The notes beneath the pieces were generated by a model that searched no databases, was not told the DNA's origin, and saw only the letters and a list, made by a program, of their open reading frames with translations. DNA of 64,000 nucleotides from UBA7672 sp963718145 (GTDB lineage Bacteria; Pseudomonadota; Alphaproteobacteria; Caulobacterales; Hyphomonadaceae): positions 558,001-622,000 of the forward strand of contig CAVQYJ010000020.1 of assembly GCA_963718145.1 (NCBI GenBank). The letters are read 5' to 3'. The translations under genes were made by a program, and so were the position numbers. Within the stretch, counting starts at the first letter, position 1; each line of letters begins with the position of its first letter. Positions 1 to 9,155 of this stretch are shown piece after piece.

Positions 1-1
1 C

Positions 2-910
2 ATCGCCACCACCGGTCCCCGCGATCCGGGTTCCTACTACGTCTATGACATGGCTGTGGCGAAGGCCGAACAGCTCGGCATGACAAACATACGCCTTTAC
101 GAATCGCAACTCGGCAAGGCCGCATCGCTCACGTGGAAAGCGCGCGACGGCCTCGATATCAGCGGCTATCTCACCCTTCCGCCCGGCCTCCCCGATGGGA
201 AGAAGCCGCCGCTCATCGTCTATGTCCATGGCGGGCCCGAGGTGCGCGACACCGAGGCCTATGATCTCACCGTGCAGTACCTCGCGACGCGCGGCTATGC
301 CGTATTCCAGCCGAACTTCCGCGGCTCGTCGGGATACGGCAAAGCCTTCGCGGAGGCGGGTCGGCGTCAGTTCGGCAAGGCGATGCAGACCGATGTGGTC
401 GATGGCGTAAAACACGTCGTCGGGCAAGGCATGGTCGATAGCGGTCGGATCTGCATCATGGGCGCCTCGTATGGGGGCTATGCCGCGCTCATGGGCGTGG
501 TGCAGCAGCCCGATCTCTACCGTTGCGCAGTCGCGGTGTCCGGGCCGTCGGATCTCCACCGCCAGGTGCGCTGGGAGCGTCAGGAAGAAGGCGCCGACAG
601 CGAGGCCTACAAATACTGGGTCGCGCAGATTGGCGACCCGGGCAAGGACAAGGCCGAGATGCAGGCGATATCGCCGATCAACAACATCGCCGCCATCAAG
701 GTGCCGGTGCTGATCATGCACGGCAGGCTGGATGACACCGTGCCGTTCGAGCAGGCTGAACTGATGCACGAGGCGATGAAGAAAGCGGGCAAGAGCTCGA
801 AGCTGGTGGAATTCGAAGGCGCGGGCCACGGTTTCGGCGGCGACGATCTCAAGGCCTATCTGCAGCAGATCGAGTCATTCTTCGCCCAGCACCTGCCCGT
901 TCAGCCCTGA
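2..910 (+). CDS. S9 family prolyl oligopeptidase, C-terminal catalytic part (5' end outside window)
   Basis: The reading frame is open from the window edge, so the N-terminal part (in this family usually a beta-propeller) lies upstream. What remains is the alpha/beta-hydrolase domain of a serine peptidase that cleaves short peptides, often after proline. The oxyanion-side motif HGGPE is followed by the nucleophile elbow GASYGGY (Ser codon at 467-469), the acid loop MHGRLDDTVPF and the terminal His in GAGHGFGG, so the catalytic triad is complete. The first internal ATG at 50 is not a likely start because homologous sequence continues before it. It is convergent with the MFS gene, 10 bp away. 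Confidence 0.93.
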   Translation: MATTGPRDPGSYYVYDMAVAKAEQLGMTNIRLYESQLGKAASLTWKARDGLDISGYLTLPPGLPDGKKPPLIVYVHGGPEVRDTEAYDLTVQYLATRGYAVFQPNFRGSSGYGKAFAEAGRRQFGKAMQTDVVDGVKHVVGQGMVDSGRICIMGASYGGYAALMGVVQQPDLYRCAVAVSGPSDLHRQVRWERQEEGADSEAYKYWVAQIGDPGKDKAEMQAISPINNIAAIKVPVLIMHGRLDDTVPFEQAELMHEAMKKAGKSSKLVEFEGAGHGFGGDDLKAYLQQIESFFAQHLPVQP

Positions 911-920
911 TGCTGCATCC

Positions 921-2234
921 CTAATCCTCCAGGATCGCGCTCTTCATCTGGGTGTCGCGCATGAAGATCGCGACGAGGAATGCGATGGCGCACATGACGC
1001 CGACATAGACGAAGAAGGCCTGCTCCACGCCATTGTCCTTGAACCACAGCGCCGCGTATTCCGCCGTGCCTCCGAACGCCGCGTTGGCGAGCGCATAGGG
1101 CAGGGCGACGCCAAGCGCTCGGACATGGGTGGGAAAGAGCTCCGCCTTGATGACCGCGCTGATCGACGTGTAGGCGCTCTGGACGAGAAGCGCGCCGAAC
1201 AGGATGGCGAAGGCGATCAACGGCGTGCTCGCTGCGCCGATGGCGGTGAAGACCGGATAGGCCATCAGCGCCCCGACGCCGAAGGCGAAGATCAGCATGC
1301 GCTTGCGCCCGATGATGTCCGACAGCCACCCCATCATCGGCTGGGCCAGCATGAAGCAGACCAGTGCGCCCGCATTGATCTCCGTCGCCTGCTCCCGGGT
1401 GAAGCCTGCCGTGTTGGCGAGATATTTCTGCATGTAGGTGGTGTAGGCGTAGAAGGAGAGCGATCCTGCGGCCGTAAGGCCCATGATCATCAGCGTCTCC
1501 TTCGGGTGCTTCAGGAAGAGCAGCCGTGATTGCGCGCGCTCGGCGCCCAGGGCTTTGGCCTTCTCGAAGGATTCCGATTCCTGCAAACCCAGGCGGATCC
1601 AGAACACCACGACCGCAAGCGCCGCGCCGACATAGAACGGAATGCGCCAGCCCCACGACTGCAGGTCGGCCGTATCCATGGTGCGCTGAAGCAGGATCAG
1701 GACGCCGAGGGCGAGCAGCTGGCCCATGATCAGCGTCACATAGTGGAAGCTCGACCAGAAGCCGCGTCGCGCCTTGCCGGCGACTTCCGAGAGATAGGTG
1801 GCGCTGGCGCCGTATTCGCCGCCGACGCTGAGCCCCTGCAGCAGGCGCGCCAGCAGCAGGATCACCGGCGCCGCCCCGCCAATGGCGGCATGGCCCGGCG
1901 TCAGCGCGATCACCAGCGAACCGAAGCACATCAGGGCGACGGAAACCGTCATCGCCGCGCGGCGACCGGCGCGGTCGGCGTAGAGGCCCATCAGCCACGC
2001 GCCGGCGGGACGCGCAAAGAAGCCGACGGCGAACACAGCCGCGGTCTGGAGAAGCTGCGAGGTCTGGTCGCCTGCGGGGAAGAAGACCGGTGCGAAATAG
2101 ATGGCGAACGAGGCGTAGGCGAACCAGTCATACCACTCGACCAAATTGCCGGCGGACCCGCCGAGAATGGCGCGCAGGCGGCCCAGATTGGTCATCGGCC
2201 GCGCGGCGGGCCTGGCTGCGCTCGCATCGGTCAT
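921..2234 (-). CDS. MFS transporter, metabolite:H+ symporter (MHS/KgtP-like) family
   Basis: A 437-residue major facilitator protein of about 12 membrane segments. It carries the motif-A-like loop GLYADRAGRRAA between TM2 and TM3 and the helix-4/5 signature GLSVGGEYGASATYLSE typical of the MHS subfamily, which imports organic acids such as 2-oxoglutarate or citrate, or osmolytes, with protons. The start at 2234 (MTDASAARP) is preferred to the longer frame because AAGGGGAG lies just upstream of it and the longer N-terminus is poor in family-like sequence. The substrate cannot be told from sequence. The gene follows the M20 amidohydrolase on the same strand, so uptake or efflux of the amidohydrolase product is possible but unproven. 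Confidence 0.9.
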   Translation of the reverse strand: MTDASAARPAARPMTNLGRLRAILGGSAGNLVEWYDWFAYASFAIYFAPVFFPAGDQTSQLLQTAAVFAVGFFARPAGAWLMGLYADRAGRRAAMTVSVALMCFGSLVIALTPGHAAIGGAAPVILLLARLLQGLSVGGEYGASATYLSEVAGKARRGFWSSFHYVTLIMGQLLALGVLILLQRTMDTADLQSWGWRIPFYVGAALAVVVFWIRLGLQESESFEKAKALGAERAQSRLLFLKHPKETLMIMGLTAAGSLSFYAYTTYMQKYLANTAGFTREQATEINAGALVCFMLAQPMMGWLSDIIGRKRMLIFAFGVGALMAYPVFTAIGAASTPLIAFAILFGALLVQSAYTSISAVIKAELFPTHVRALGVALPYALANAAFGGTAEYAALWFKDNGVEQAFFVYVGVMCAIAFLVAIFMRDTQMKSAILED

Positions 2235-2339
2235 GGCATTCTCCCCTTGAGGCGCTCTTTTGGGCGGACCGGGTTTCCGGCTTCTTGGCCGGCAACCCCC
2301 GCACATTCCCGCCGCTGCGGCAACTGACAGCTGCCCGGG

Positions 2340-3644
2340 CTATTTCAGGAGGGCGATCGCCGCCGTCGTCATCGCCTCGGTCGCCGTGCGCACCACGGGC
2401 TCCGGCGTGATCTTGAAGATCGGGGAATGGTGCGAGGCCGCCTTCGCCAGGTCGGCCTTCGGCGTGCCGCCGACGCTGAAATAGACGCCCTTCACGCCAT
2501 GTTCGGGCGCAACGAAATAGGCGAAGTCCTCTGCGCCCATGCCTTCGCGCGGCTTGGTCGACATGCGCGATGCGCCCAGCTCCTTTTCGATGGCGGCGCG
2601 CACGCGGCGAGCCGTCTCTGGATCGTTGCGGGTCGGCGGCGTGGATTCGACGCTGGTCTTGATGACCGGCAGCCGGTCCTCCGGCGTGCCTAGCGTGCGC
2701 GCCGTGCCGTCGGCGATACGCTTGATGCCGTCGAGCAGCTGCTTGCGGACCTCCGGCGTGTCGGCGCGGACGGTGAGCTGCAGGTCGACTTCCTCGCCAA
2801 TGATGTTGTGCTTGGCGCCGCCGTGGATCGACCCCACGGTGATCACGCCCGGCTGCAGCGGATCGACATTGCGAGAGATGATCGACTGCAGGTTGACCAC
2901 GATGCTGGACGCGACGAGCACGGGATCAACGCCCATATGCGGCGAGGCGCCATGCGCGCCGACGCCGCGCACCTTGATGTCGACCGCGTCGGAACTGGAA
3001 TAGGCGATCGTCTCCGGCACGCCGACCTTGCCTGCCTCGTCCTGAGCGTTGACGTGGAAGGCGAGGGCGTATTCGGGCTTGGGAAAGCGGGTGTAGAGTC
3101 CGTCAGCGATCATCTTGCTTGCGCCGCCGATGGTCTCTTCGGCCGGCTGGGCGATGAAGACGATGGTTCCCTTCCACTGCGACTTGCGCGCCATCAACTG
3201 CCGCGCCGCGCCGACCAGCGCCGCCAGGTGGGTGTCGTGCCCGCAGGCATGCATCACCGGGCGCTCGACGCCGTTGGCGTCGACCTGCTTCACCTTCGAG
3301 GCGTAGGGCAGGCCGGATTTTTCCTCCACCGGAAGCCCGTCCATGTCGGCGCGGATCAGGATCGTGCGGCCCGGCCCGTTCTTCGCGACGGCGACGACGC
3401 CCGTGCCGCCCACGGCCTCGGTCACGTCGAGGCCCAGGCCGCGCAGTTCCTGCGCCATCCGCGCCGCCGTCTTCACTTCCACGCCCGACAGCTCCGGATT
3501 GGTGTGGAAATGCAGGAAGAGTTTTTCGAGATTGGCCTTGTAGTCTTTCTCGGCGTCGGCCGCGAGTTTCGCATCCGCGAACGCCGCGCCCGATATAGCG
3601 ACAGCCAGCGCGCTCGCGCCCAGCAAGACTGCAAACCGGTTCAT
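2340..3644 (-). CDS. M20-family amidohydrolase (hippurate/IAA-amino-acid hydrolase-like), secreted
   Basis: A 434-residue metallo-amidohydrolase of the peptidase M20 type that removes acyl groups from amino acids. The N-terminus MNRFAVLLGASALAVA... ending AAFA is a cleavable Sec signal peptide, so the enzyme is probably periplasmic. Metal and catalytic motifs are present: RADMDGLPVEE, HACGHDTHLAAL, the AEETIGGA glutamates and a C-terminal region with GMGAEDFAYF. The start at 3644 is chosen because GGGAGG precedes it and it begins the signal peptide; the 17 upstream residues of the longer frame look non-coding. It is 54 bp downstream of the MoeB-like gene and 105 bp ahead of the MFS transporter, all on the minus strand. 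Confidence 0.92.
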   Translation of the reverse strand: MNRFAVLLGASALAVAISGAAFADAKLAADAEKDYKANLEKLFLHFHTNPELSGVEVKTAARMAQELRGLGLDVTEAVGGTGVVAVAKNGPGRTILIRADMDGLPVEEKSGLPYASKVKQVDANGVERPVMHACGHDTHLAALVGAARQLMARKSQWKGTIVFIAQPAEETIGGASKMIADGLYTRFPKPEYALAFHVNAQDEAGKVGVPETIAYSSSDAVDIKVRGVGAHGASPHMGVDPVLVASSIVVNLQSIISRNVDPLQPGVITVGSIHGGAKHNIIGEEVDLQLTVRADTPEVRKQLLDGIKRIADGTARTLGTPEDRLPVIKTSVESTPPTRNDPETARRVRAAIEKELGASRMSTKPREGMGAEDFAYFVAPEHGVKGVYFSVGGTPKADLAKAASHHSPIFKITPEPVVRTATEAMTTAAIALLK

Positions 3645-3698
3645 GATGATCCTCCCGTGTCGCAGCATGCTTACCTGCGCGCTCTGGCGCGGCAAGAC

Positions 3699-4472
3699 TC
3701 AATTCCCGCCGCACACCGGACATCTCGGGTCGGCATGCAGACCAACCAGCCGTGCGTCGCCGCTCAGCCCGTCGAACAGCCAGAGTTTGCCGGCGAGCGA
3801 TGTCCCGGCGCCGGTGATTTCCTTCACCGCCTCCAGCGCCAGCCGGGCGCCGATCATCCCGGTCAACGGCCCGACGACGCCGACGGCGGCGCAGGTTTCC
3901 TCGCTCTCGGGGATTTCCGCGACAAAGCAGCGATAGCAGGGCAGGCGCATCGCCGCTGGCTTGCCCCTGGTGAGGCCCGACTTGAACACCGACACCTGCG
4001 CGCTCCAGCGGCCGACGGCGCCGGAAACCAGCGGCGCGCCGAGCGCGTGGCAGGCGTCGTTGACATCAAAGCGCGTGGCGAAACTGTCCGAGCCGTCGAT
4101 GACGATGTCAGCGCCTGTGAGCAGGCCGCGTGCGTTGCTGGCGTCAAGCCGCTCCGGCTTCTTGTGAACCACCAGGTCCGGATTGAGGAAGGTCAGCCGG
4201 GAAGCGCCGGCCTCCGTCTTCGGCGCGCCAACCTCGTCGGTCCCGAACAGCACCTGCCTCTGCAGGTTCGACAGCGACACCACATCATCATCGATCAGGC
4301 TCAGCGTTCCCACGCCCGCCGCCGCCAGATAAAGCGCCGCAGGCCCGCCCAGCGCGCCCAGCCCCACCAGCGCCACATGCGCCTTCAACAGCTTCTGCTG
4401 CCCAACGCCGCCCACTTCGCGCAGCATGATGTGCCGGGCGTAGCGTTCGAGCTGTTCGGGGGTTAGACTCAT
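3699..4472 (-). CDS. moeB: HesA/MoeB/ThiF family adenylyltransferase
   Basis: A 257-residue E1-like enzyme. The family adenylates the C-terminal glycine of a small sulfur carrier (MoaD or ThiS) for molybdopterin or thiazole synthesis. The sequence starts with the family hallmark ERYARHIMLREVGG, has the nucleotide-binding GLGALGGPAALYLAAAGVG, the acidic LIDDDVVSLSNLQRQ stretch, and two CxxC zinc pairs (CYRC near residue 181, CPVC at the C-terminus). There is no rhodanese domain, which fits MoeB more than the fused forms. MoeB and ThiF cannot be separated without a tree. It is transcribed away from the helicase gene. Confidence 0.82.
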   Translation of the reverse strand: MSLTPEQLERYARHIMLREVGGVGQQKLLKAHVALVGLGALGGPAALYLAAAGVGTLSLIDDDVVSLSNLQRQVLFGTDEVGAPKTEAGASRLTFLNPDLVVHKKPERLDASNARGLLTGADIVIDGSDSFATRFDVNDACHALGAPLVSGAVGRWSAQVSVFKSGLTRGKPAAMRLPCYRCFVAEIPESEETCAAVGVVGPLTGMIGARLALEAVKEITGAGTSLAGKLWLFDGLSGDARLVGLHADPRCPVCGGN

Positions 4473-4551
4473 GGCGCTTCGCTTCGGGCATTCCGCAGAG
4501 AGGATTCCAGTTGGTCTACAGCCCCGCGAGCATTCTTGAAATGGCCGTCAG

Positions 4552-5877
4552 ATGACGGCGCTCGACAATGTCTACGCCCCGCTGCTCGGCGAGATCATCG
4601 GCGGGGGGAGGAATGTCTTCCTCACCGGCCGCGCCGGCACGGGCAAGACGACGCTGCTGCGCCAGCTTATCTTCGATTCGCTGGAGAAGGCCGTGGTGCT
4701 CGCCCCCACGGGCCTCGCCGCGGTCAATGTCGGCGGTCAGACGATCCATTCCTTCTTCAACTTCCCGCCGCGCCTGCTCGATGCGGGCGACGCCCGCAAG
4801 ATGCGCAACCAGAGGCTGGTCAAGGCGCTCGACACCCTGGTGATCGACGAGGTCTCCATGGTGCGCGCCGACATGATGCAGGCAATCGACAATTCCCTGC
4901 GCCTCAACCGCGGCAATCGCCAGCCCTTCGGCGGCGTCCGCATGATCCTGTCGGGCGACCTCTCGCAATTGCCTCCCGTGGTGACCGGCGATGTCGAACA
5001 CATCCTGCAGGAGACCTATGGCGGACCCTGGTTCTTCCGCGCCCCGGTGTTCGCCGCCGCCCAGTTCCGCCTTGCCGCCCTGAAGCGCATCTTCCGCCAG
5101 GAGGACGCCGTCTTCATCCGCATCCTCAACGGACTGCGCAATGGCCGGCTCGGCGTCGAGGACGAGGCGATCCTCAAGACCCGCGTGTCGCAGCGCACGC
5201 CCGCCGAAGCCAGCACGACGCACGTGGTGCTGACGCCCAACAACGCCGCCGCCTGGCGCATCAACCAGCTCCGCCTCTCCGAACTTCCCGGCGAAGCGAG
5301 ATCGTATGCAGCGGCGCTCGAAGGCAATTTCGAAGCCAAGGCCTTCCCGACCGAGGAAGTGCTGGAACTCAAGCCCGGCGCGCGCGTGATGATGATCCGC
5401 AACGATCCGTCGGGCCGCTGGGTCAATGGCTCGCTCGGCACGGTGGCGCACCTCGGCGATGCCGACGCTTTCGTCAAGATCAACGGCGAAACGCACCGCG
5501 TCGCCCAGCAGGCGTGGGAGAAATTCCGCTACGAGTTCGACGCCAGCTCCAAATCCGTCTCGCGCTCTGTCGTCGGCTCGTTCAAGCAGTTGCCGCTGCG
5601 CCTCGCCTACGCCGTCACCATCCACAAGAGCCAGGGGATGACGCTCGACAAGGTCTATATCGATTTCGACCACGGCATGTTCGCGCACGGCCAGGCCTAT
5701 GTGGCCTTCTCCCGCTGCCGCACGCTCGAAGGCCTCGAACTCTCTCGCCCCCTGCGCCCGCGCGACATCATCATCGACCGCTCGGCCTTCGACTTCGGCC
5801 CGCTGGAGCCGGTCAGCGAGACCGATCACTACCTGCTCGCCGACATGGCCGGGCCAACGCTGGAGTTGCGTGGCTAG
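4552..5877 (+). CDS. Pif1/RecD-like superfamily 1 helicase (AAA family)
   Basis: A 441-residue DNA helicase. Walker A is GRAGTGKTTLLRQL (about residues 25-38), followed by the superfamily-1 motif Ia APTGLAAVNVGGQTIHSFF, Walker B VIDEVSMVRADMM, motif III-like GDLSQLPPV, and the C-terminal UvrD_C_2-type motif VTIHKSQGMTLDKVYIDF. This arrangement is that of Pif1-like and short RecD-like 5'-3' helicases, which act on forked or structured DNA. The start at 4552 is the first ATG in frame. It is shorter than RecD2 and lacks the N-terminal region of RecD2. The 3' end overlaps the next, convergent gene by 4 bp. Confidence 0.9.
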   Translation: MTALDNVYAPLLGEIIGGGRNVFLTGRAGTGKTTLLRQLIFDSLEKAVVLAPTGLAAVNVGGQTIHSFFNFPPRLLDAGDARKMRNQRLVKALDTLVIDEVSMVRADMMQAIDNSLRLNRGNRQPFGGVRMILSGDLSQLPPVVTGDVEHILQETYGGPWFFRAPVFAAAQFRLAALKRIFRQEDAVFIRILNGLRNGRLGVEDEAILKTRVSQRTPAEASTTHVVLTPNNAAAWRINQLRLSELPGEARSYAAALEGNFEAKAFPTEEVLELKPGARVMMIRNDPSGRWVNGSLGTVAHLGDADAFVKINGETHRVAQQAWEKFRYEFDASSKSVSRSVVGSFKQLPLRLAYAVTIHKSQGMTLDKVYIDFDHGMFAHGQAYVAFSRCRTLEGLELSRPLRPRDIIIDRSAFDFGPLEPVSETDHYLLADMAGPTLELRG

Positions 5878-6110
5878 CGCAGCTTCGCGATCTCCGCCGA
5901 CAGGTTCCGGTCGCTGTCGACCGCCAGCCGCTCCAGCACGCGCACCCGGTCGGTCAGCTTCGCGACCTCGGCCTTGAGGCCTTCCAGCTCCACGTCCTGG
6001 TTGGCGTTGCGCTGGTTGGCGTGCTTCAGCTTCAGCCAGTTGTTGATGACGCCCGCGCCGACGCTGATCGCGACGATCAGCACAACCATGGTAAAGGGCT
6101 CGTCCATCAC
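5874..6110 (-). CDS. Small membrane/coiled-coil protein, PspB-like
   Basis: A 78-residue protein with one N-terminal membrane segment (about residues 7-24) followed by a charged helix rich in heptad leucines (ELEGLKAEVAKLTDRVRVLERL). Size, topology and the ALE/VLERL pattern resemble the phage-shock envelope protein PspB, but no pspA or pspC is visible nearby, so I do not assign a stress role. Either of two adjacent ATGs (6110 or 6107) may be the start. It converges on the helicase with a 4-bp overlap. Confidence 0.7.
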   Translation of the reverse strand: MMDEPFTMVVLIVAISVGAGVINNWLKLKHANQRNANQDVELEGLKAEVAKLTDRVRVLERLAVDSDRNLSAEIAKLR

Positions 6111-6179
6111 GCACGTCCTTCTGGCCTTGCCGCCATCATAGAGGGCGCTGGCCCGACGTCAAAGCGATGCAGCCAGGCT

Positions 6180-6656
6180 TCAGCCGGCAGGGCAGGCGGT
6201 CGGCCCGGCGAGGCGCGCGAGGCGGCCGATGGCGATGCGCGGATAGGGCTGCGGCCACTGGTCGGAACTCACGGCCTTGCCCTGCACCGGGCAGCTTTCG
6301 ATCGGCAGCAGAATCGCCTTGGCCGGGTCGGCCTCGTCCGCCTTCACCGCCATGGCCTGCCAGGAGAAGTCGTAGTCGAGGCCCGAGTTGAACTCGACGA
6401 CGGTGCCGATCTCGAGCGCATAGTTCATCGACATCGCCACCTGACCCGGATTGCGCGGCATCGGCGCATGGCCGTCATTCTCGGTGACCTTCACGATCTT
6501 CAGCCGGCCATCGGCTGTGGGCTCGAAAATCACCGTGCGGTCGGGAACCATCTCGAAGGACGACACCGTCTCGCCTGCAACCGGCGTCGGAGGCGCCTGC
6601 GCGAACACAGGCGCGGCGAACGCGCATGTAAGCAGGAGTGCGGACAGGGTTCTCAT
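6180..6656 (-). CDS. Secreted protein of unknown function
   Basis: A 158-residue protein not recognised by me. The start at 6656 begins a clear Sec signal peptide (MRTLSALLLTCAFAAPVFA), which is why the 17-residue longer frame is rejected. The mature part begins with a proline-rich stretch and has two cysteines: ESCPVQ in the middle and one near the C-terminal end (PTACPAG), which could form a disulfide. It is probably periplasmic. It lies 63 bp after dut on the same strand and could be co-transcribed, but nothing links the functions. Confidence 0.75.
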   Translation of the reverse strand: MRTLSALLLTCAFAAPVFAQAPPTPVAGETVSSFEMVPDRTVIFEPTADGRLKIVKVTENDGHAPMPRNPGQVAMSMNYALEIGTVVEFNSGLDYDFSWQAMAVKADEADPAKAILLPIESCPVQGKAVSSDQWPQPYPRIAIGRLARLAGPTACPAG

Positions 6657-6719
6657 CGTCGCCTCGCGTATCCGCCTGATCCTGGCACACCGCCTGCGCC
6701 TGCCCAAGCGCGCCGCGCA

Positions 6720-7175
6720 TCAGCGGCCGGTCGAGCCGAACCCGCCGGTTCCCCGCGCGGTCTCGTCAAGCGAGGCGACCACGTTCAGCTCCGCCCGCAT
6801 CACCGGCGCGATCACCATCTGCGCGATGCGCTCGCCGCGCCTGATGACGAACGGTTCGGCCCCAAGATTGATCAGGATCACCTTCACCTCGCCGCGATAG
6901 TCCGCATCGATCGTGCCTGGCGAGTTGAGACAAGTGACGCCATGCCTGGCCGCAAGGCCCGAGCGTGGACGCACTTGGGCTTCGTAGCCGGACGGCAGCG
7001 CAATCGTGAGGCCCGTCGGCACCATGGCGCGCGCGCCCGGCGCCAATGTCACAGGCGCCGCGTCCTCGATCGCCGCGCGCAAATCCATTCCCGCGGCATC
7101 CGCCGTTTCATAGGCGGGTAGGGCAAGTCCGCTGAAATGTGACAGCGGGGCGATGGCCAGTTTGATCACGGTCAA
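6720..7175 (-). CDS. dut: Deoxyuridine 5'-triphosphate nucleotidohydrolase (dUTPase)
   Basis: A 151-residue trimeric dUTPase that converts dUTP to dUMP and diphosphate, keeping uracil out of DNA and supplying the dTMP precursor. All five family motifs are present in order: AGMDLRA, PRSGLAARHG, the uracil-binding beta-hairpin GTIDADYRGEV, RRGERIAQMV, and the C-terminal glycine-rich P-loop-like RGTGGFGSTGR. Length matches the family. In Caulobacterales relatives dut usually lies beside coaBC; here a DUF1801 gene on the opposite strand separates them. Confidence 0.97.
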   Translation of the reverse strand: MTVIKLAIAPLSHFSGLALPAYETADAAGMDLRAAIEDAAPVTLAPGARAMVPTGLTIALPSGYEAQVRPRSGLAARHGVTCLNSPGTIDADYRGEVKVILINLGAEPFVIRRGERIAQMVIAPVMRAELNVVASLDETARGTGGFGSTGR

Positions 7176-7250
7176 GGACTCGACTCTCCTTTGCGCGCGA
7201 GCCTAGCATGTCCTCGTAGAGGCGCGAAAACCCGTCGCGTGGGGTGTGGC

Positions 7251-7700
7251 ATGTCCGTGCATCGCGTGTCCGATCCTGCGGTGAAAGCGGCGTTCGCGTC
7301 CTATCCACAGGAGATGCGCTGGGCGCTGCAGGAGCTGCGCGAAACCATCCTCAACGTCGCCGACGCCGTGAAGGGCGTCGGCAGGATCGAGGAAAGCCTG
7401 AAGTGGGGCCAGCCCGCCTATCGGCCGGTCTCCCCCCGCACCGGCACGACCCTGCGCATCGGTCCGGTCACCGACTCGTCGACGGACTATGCGCTGTTCT
7501 TCCATTGCCAGACGACGCTCGCCTCCGATTTCGAGGCGCTTTATCCAGGCGTGTTCCGGATCGTCGGCGGCCGCTCGCTGGTGTTCGCGCTGGGCGACGT
7601 CGCGCCCGACATGCCGCTCCGGCACTGCATCGCCCTTGCGCTGACCTACCACTTGCGCGAGGGCGTGGACGTGGCCCAGTTCGGGGCGGTCGAGGCGTAG
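7251..7700 (+). CDS. DUF1801 domain protein
   Basis: A 149-residue protein of the DUF1801 (YdhG-like) fold, with the family pattern in which a helical N-terminus (MRWALQELRETILNVA) is followed by ESLKWGQPAY and a sheet region GTTLRIGPV. Members have been linked to iron handling in Firmicutes, but the molecular role is not settled. The start at 7251 (MSVHRVSDP) is preferred to the one 20 residues upstream because the latter extension is Arg-rich and lies in the dut promoter side. It stands alone, divergent from dut and convergent with coaBC. Confidence 0.85.
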   Translation: MSVHRVSDPAVKAAFASYPQEMRWALQELRETILNVADAVKGVGRIEESLKWGQPAYRPVSPRTGTTLRIGPVTDSSTDYALFFHCQTTLASDFEALYPGVFRIVGGRSLVFALGDVAPDMPLRHCIALALTYHLREGVDVAQFGAVEA

Positions 7701-7709
7701 GGGCTCTCT

Positions 7710-8936
7710 CTACTTCGCCGCTTTCGCCCGCGCGGGACCGGTAAGCGCCTCGGCGATCCGGTCCGCCAGCCGCATCGCGACTTCCGCCTTGCTCATGCGC
7801 GGCCAGCGCTCGACGCCCTCGCGCCGCACCAGCAGCACTTCGTTGTCGGACCCGCCCATCACGTCGCCCGAGACGTCGTTGGCGATGATCCAGTCGCAGC
7901 CCTTGCGGCTCAGCTTGGCCCTGGCGTGCGTCTCCACGTCATTGGTCTCGGCGGCGAAGCCGACGACCAGGCGCGGGCGGCCCTTCTTCTTCGACCCGAT
8001 GGATTTGAGGATGTCCGGGTTCTCGGTGAGCTGCAGGGCGACGGTCGCGTCACCGCCCTTGAGCTTGAGCTTGGTCGAGGCGCGCGTGGCCGGGCGCCAG
8101 TCCGCGACGGCGGCCACAGAGACGAAAATGTCCGCCGGCATGTGCGCCTTCACCGCGTCATGCATCTCCACCGCCGTCTCGACCTTTACGCCGGTGACGC
8201 CATCGGGAATGGCAAGCGTGGTCGGCCCGGTGACAAGCCGCACGTCGGCGCCAAGCCGCGCCAGCGCCTCGGCGATCGCATAGCCCTGCTTGCCGGACGA
8301 ATGGTTCGAGATGAAGCGCACCGGATCGAGCGGTTCGCGCGTCGGCCCGGCCGTCACCACCGCGCGGCGGCCTGCGAGAGGCCCCGCGCCCTGAGGCGCC
8401 GCGAGCATCCTGCGGATCTGCGCAGCGATGCGCTCCGGCTCGGGCAGGCGGCCTGGCCCGAACTCGCCGCACGCCATCGGGCCGGTATCGGGCGCCATCA
8501 CGGTGACGCCGTCGGCCTCGAGCTGCGCGACGTTGCGCCGGGTCGCCTGGTGCTCCCACATCCGCACATTCATGGCCGGGACCATCAGCACGCGCTTGTC
8601 CGTGGCCAGCAGGGTGGTGGAGGCAAGGTCATTGGCGAGGCCGTTGGCGGCTTTCGCGAGCAGGTCGGCCGTCGCCGGACACACGACGACGAGGTCGGCC
8701 GAGCGCGACAGCTCGATATGGCCCATCTCGGCTTCGTCGGTGAGATTGAAGAGATCCTGGAAGACCTTTTCGCCCGACAGCGCCGACACAGACAGTGGCG
8801 TCACGAATTCTGCGCCGGCCTTTGTCAGGATCGCGCGCGCGCCAATGCCGTCCCTGGCAAGCAGCCGGATCAGCTCCAGCGACTTGTAGGCCGCGATGCC
8901 GCCTCCGATGATCAGAAGGATGCGCTTGCCGTCCAA
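7710..8936 (-). CDS. coaBC: Bifunctional phosphopantothenoylcysteine decarboxylase / phosphopantothenate-cysteine ligase
   Basis: A 408-residue CoaBC protein for two steps of coenzyme A synthesis: CTP-dependent joining of cysteine to 4'-phosphopantothenate, then FMN-dependent decarboxylation. The N-terminal flavoprotein half has GGGIAAYKSLELIRLL, the NGLANDLASTTLLA region and the catalytic PAMNVRMWEHQATR (with PxMNxxMW). The C-terminal ligase half has AVVTAGPTREPLDPVRFISNHSSGKQG-type sequence and the AAVADWRP motif, then a KKKGRP loop. Full length. It is directly upstream on the minus strand of the dut region. Confidence 0.97.
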   Translation of the reverse strand: MDGKRILLIIGGGIAAYKSLELIRLLARDGIGARAILTKAGAEFVTPLSVSALSGEKVFQDLFNLTDEAEMGHIELSRSADLVVVCPATADLLAKAANGLANDLASTTLLATDKRVLMVPAMNVRMWEHQATRRNVAQLEADGVTVMAPDTGPMACGEFGPGRLPEPERIAAQIRRMLAAPQGAGPLAGRRAVVTAGPTREPLDPVRFISNHSSGKQGYAIAEALARLGADVRLVTGPTTLAIPDGVTGVKVETAVEMHDAVKAHMPADIFVSVAAVADWRPATRASTKLKLKGGDATVALQLTENPDILKSIGSKKKGRPRLVVGFAAETNDVETHARAKLSRKGCDWIIANDVSGDVMGGSDNEVLLVRREGVERWPRMSKAEVAMRLADRIAEALTGPARAKAAK

Positions 8937-9155
8937 GATGCATCTCCGCGCCCACCGCCGTTCTGGCGGGCCTGTGCCGTGACCTGCAATAGATAGTCAA
9001 ACATGGTCAGGATTGCACCAACCCTGATCGTTCGATCGCTCGGACTTTGTAAGGGATTCGACAAGGAATGGGACCGCGTACGGCCAGGCCTGCTCCAGCC
9101 GGCGGGTCGGCCGGCCGGATTGTCCCTCCCCCTGCTGCGACCTAGATTCAGCTGG

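Noticed and set aside
2808..4466. 552-codon plus-strand frame antisense to the M20 and MoeB genes
   Set aside because: No domain, His/Arg-rich shadow sequence; both antisense genes are clear family members.
4536..7121. Long plus-strand open frame of 861 codons over the helicase, dut and neighbouring genes
   Set aside because: Arg/Pro/Ala-rich out-of-frame translation of recognised genes; only its overlap with the true helicase frame arises by chance in high-GC DNA.
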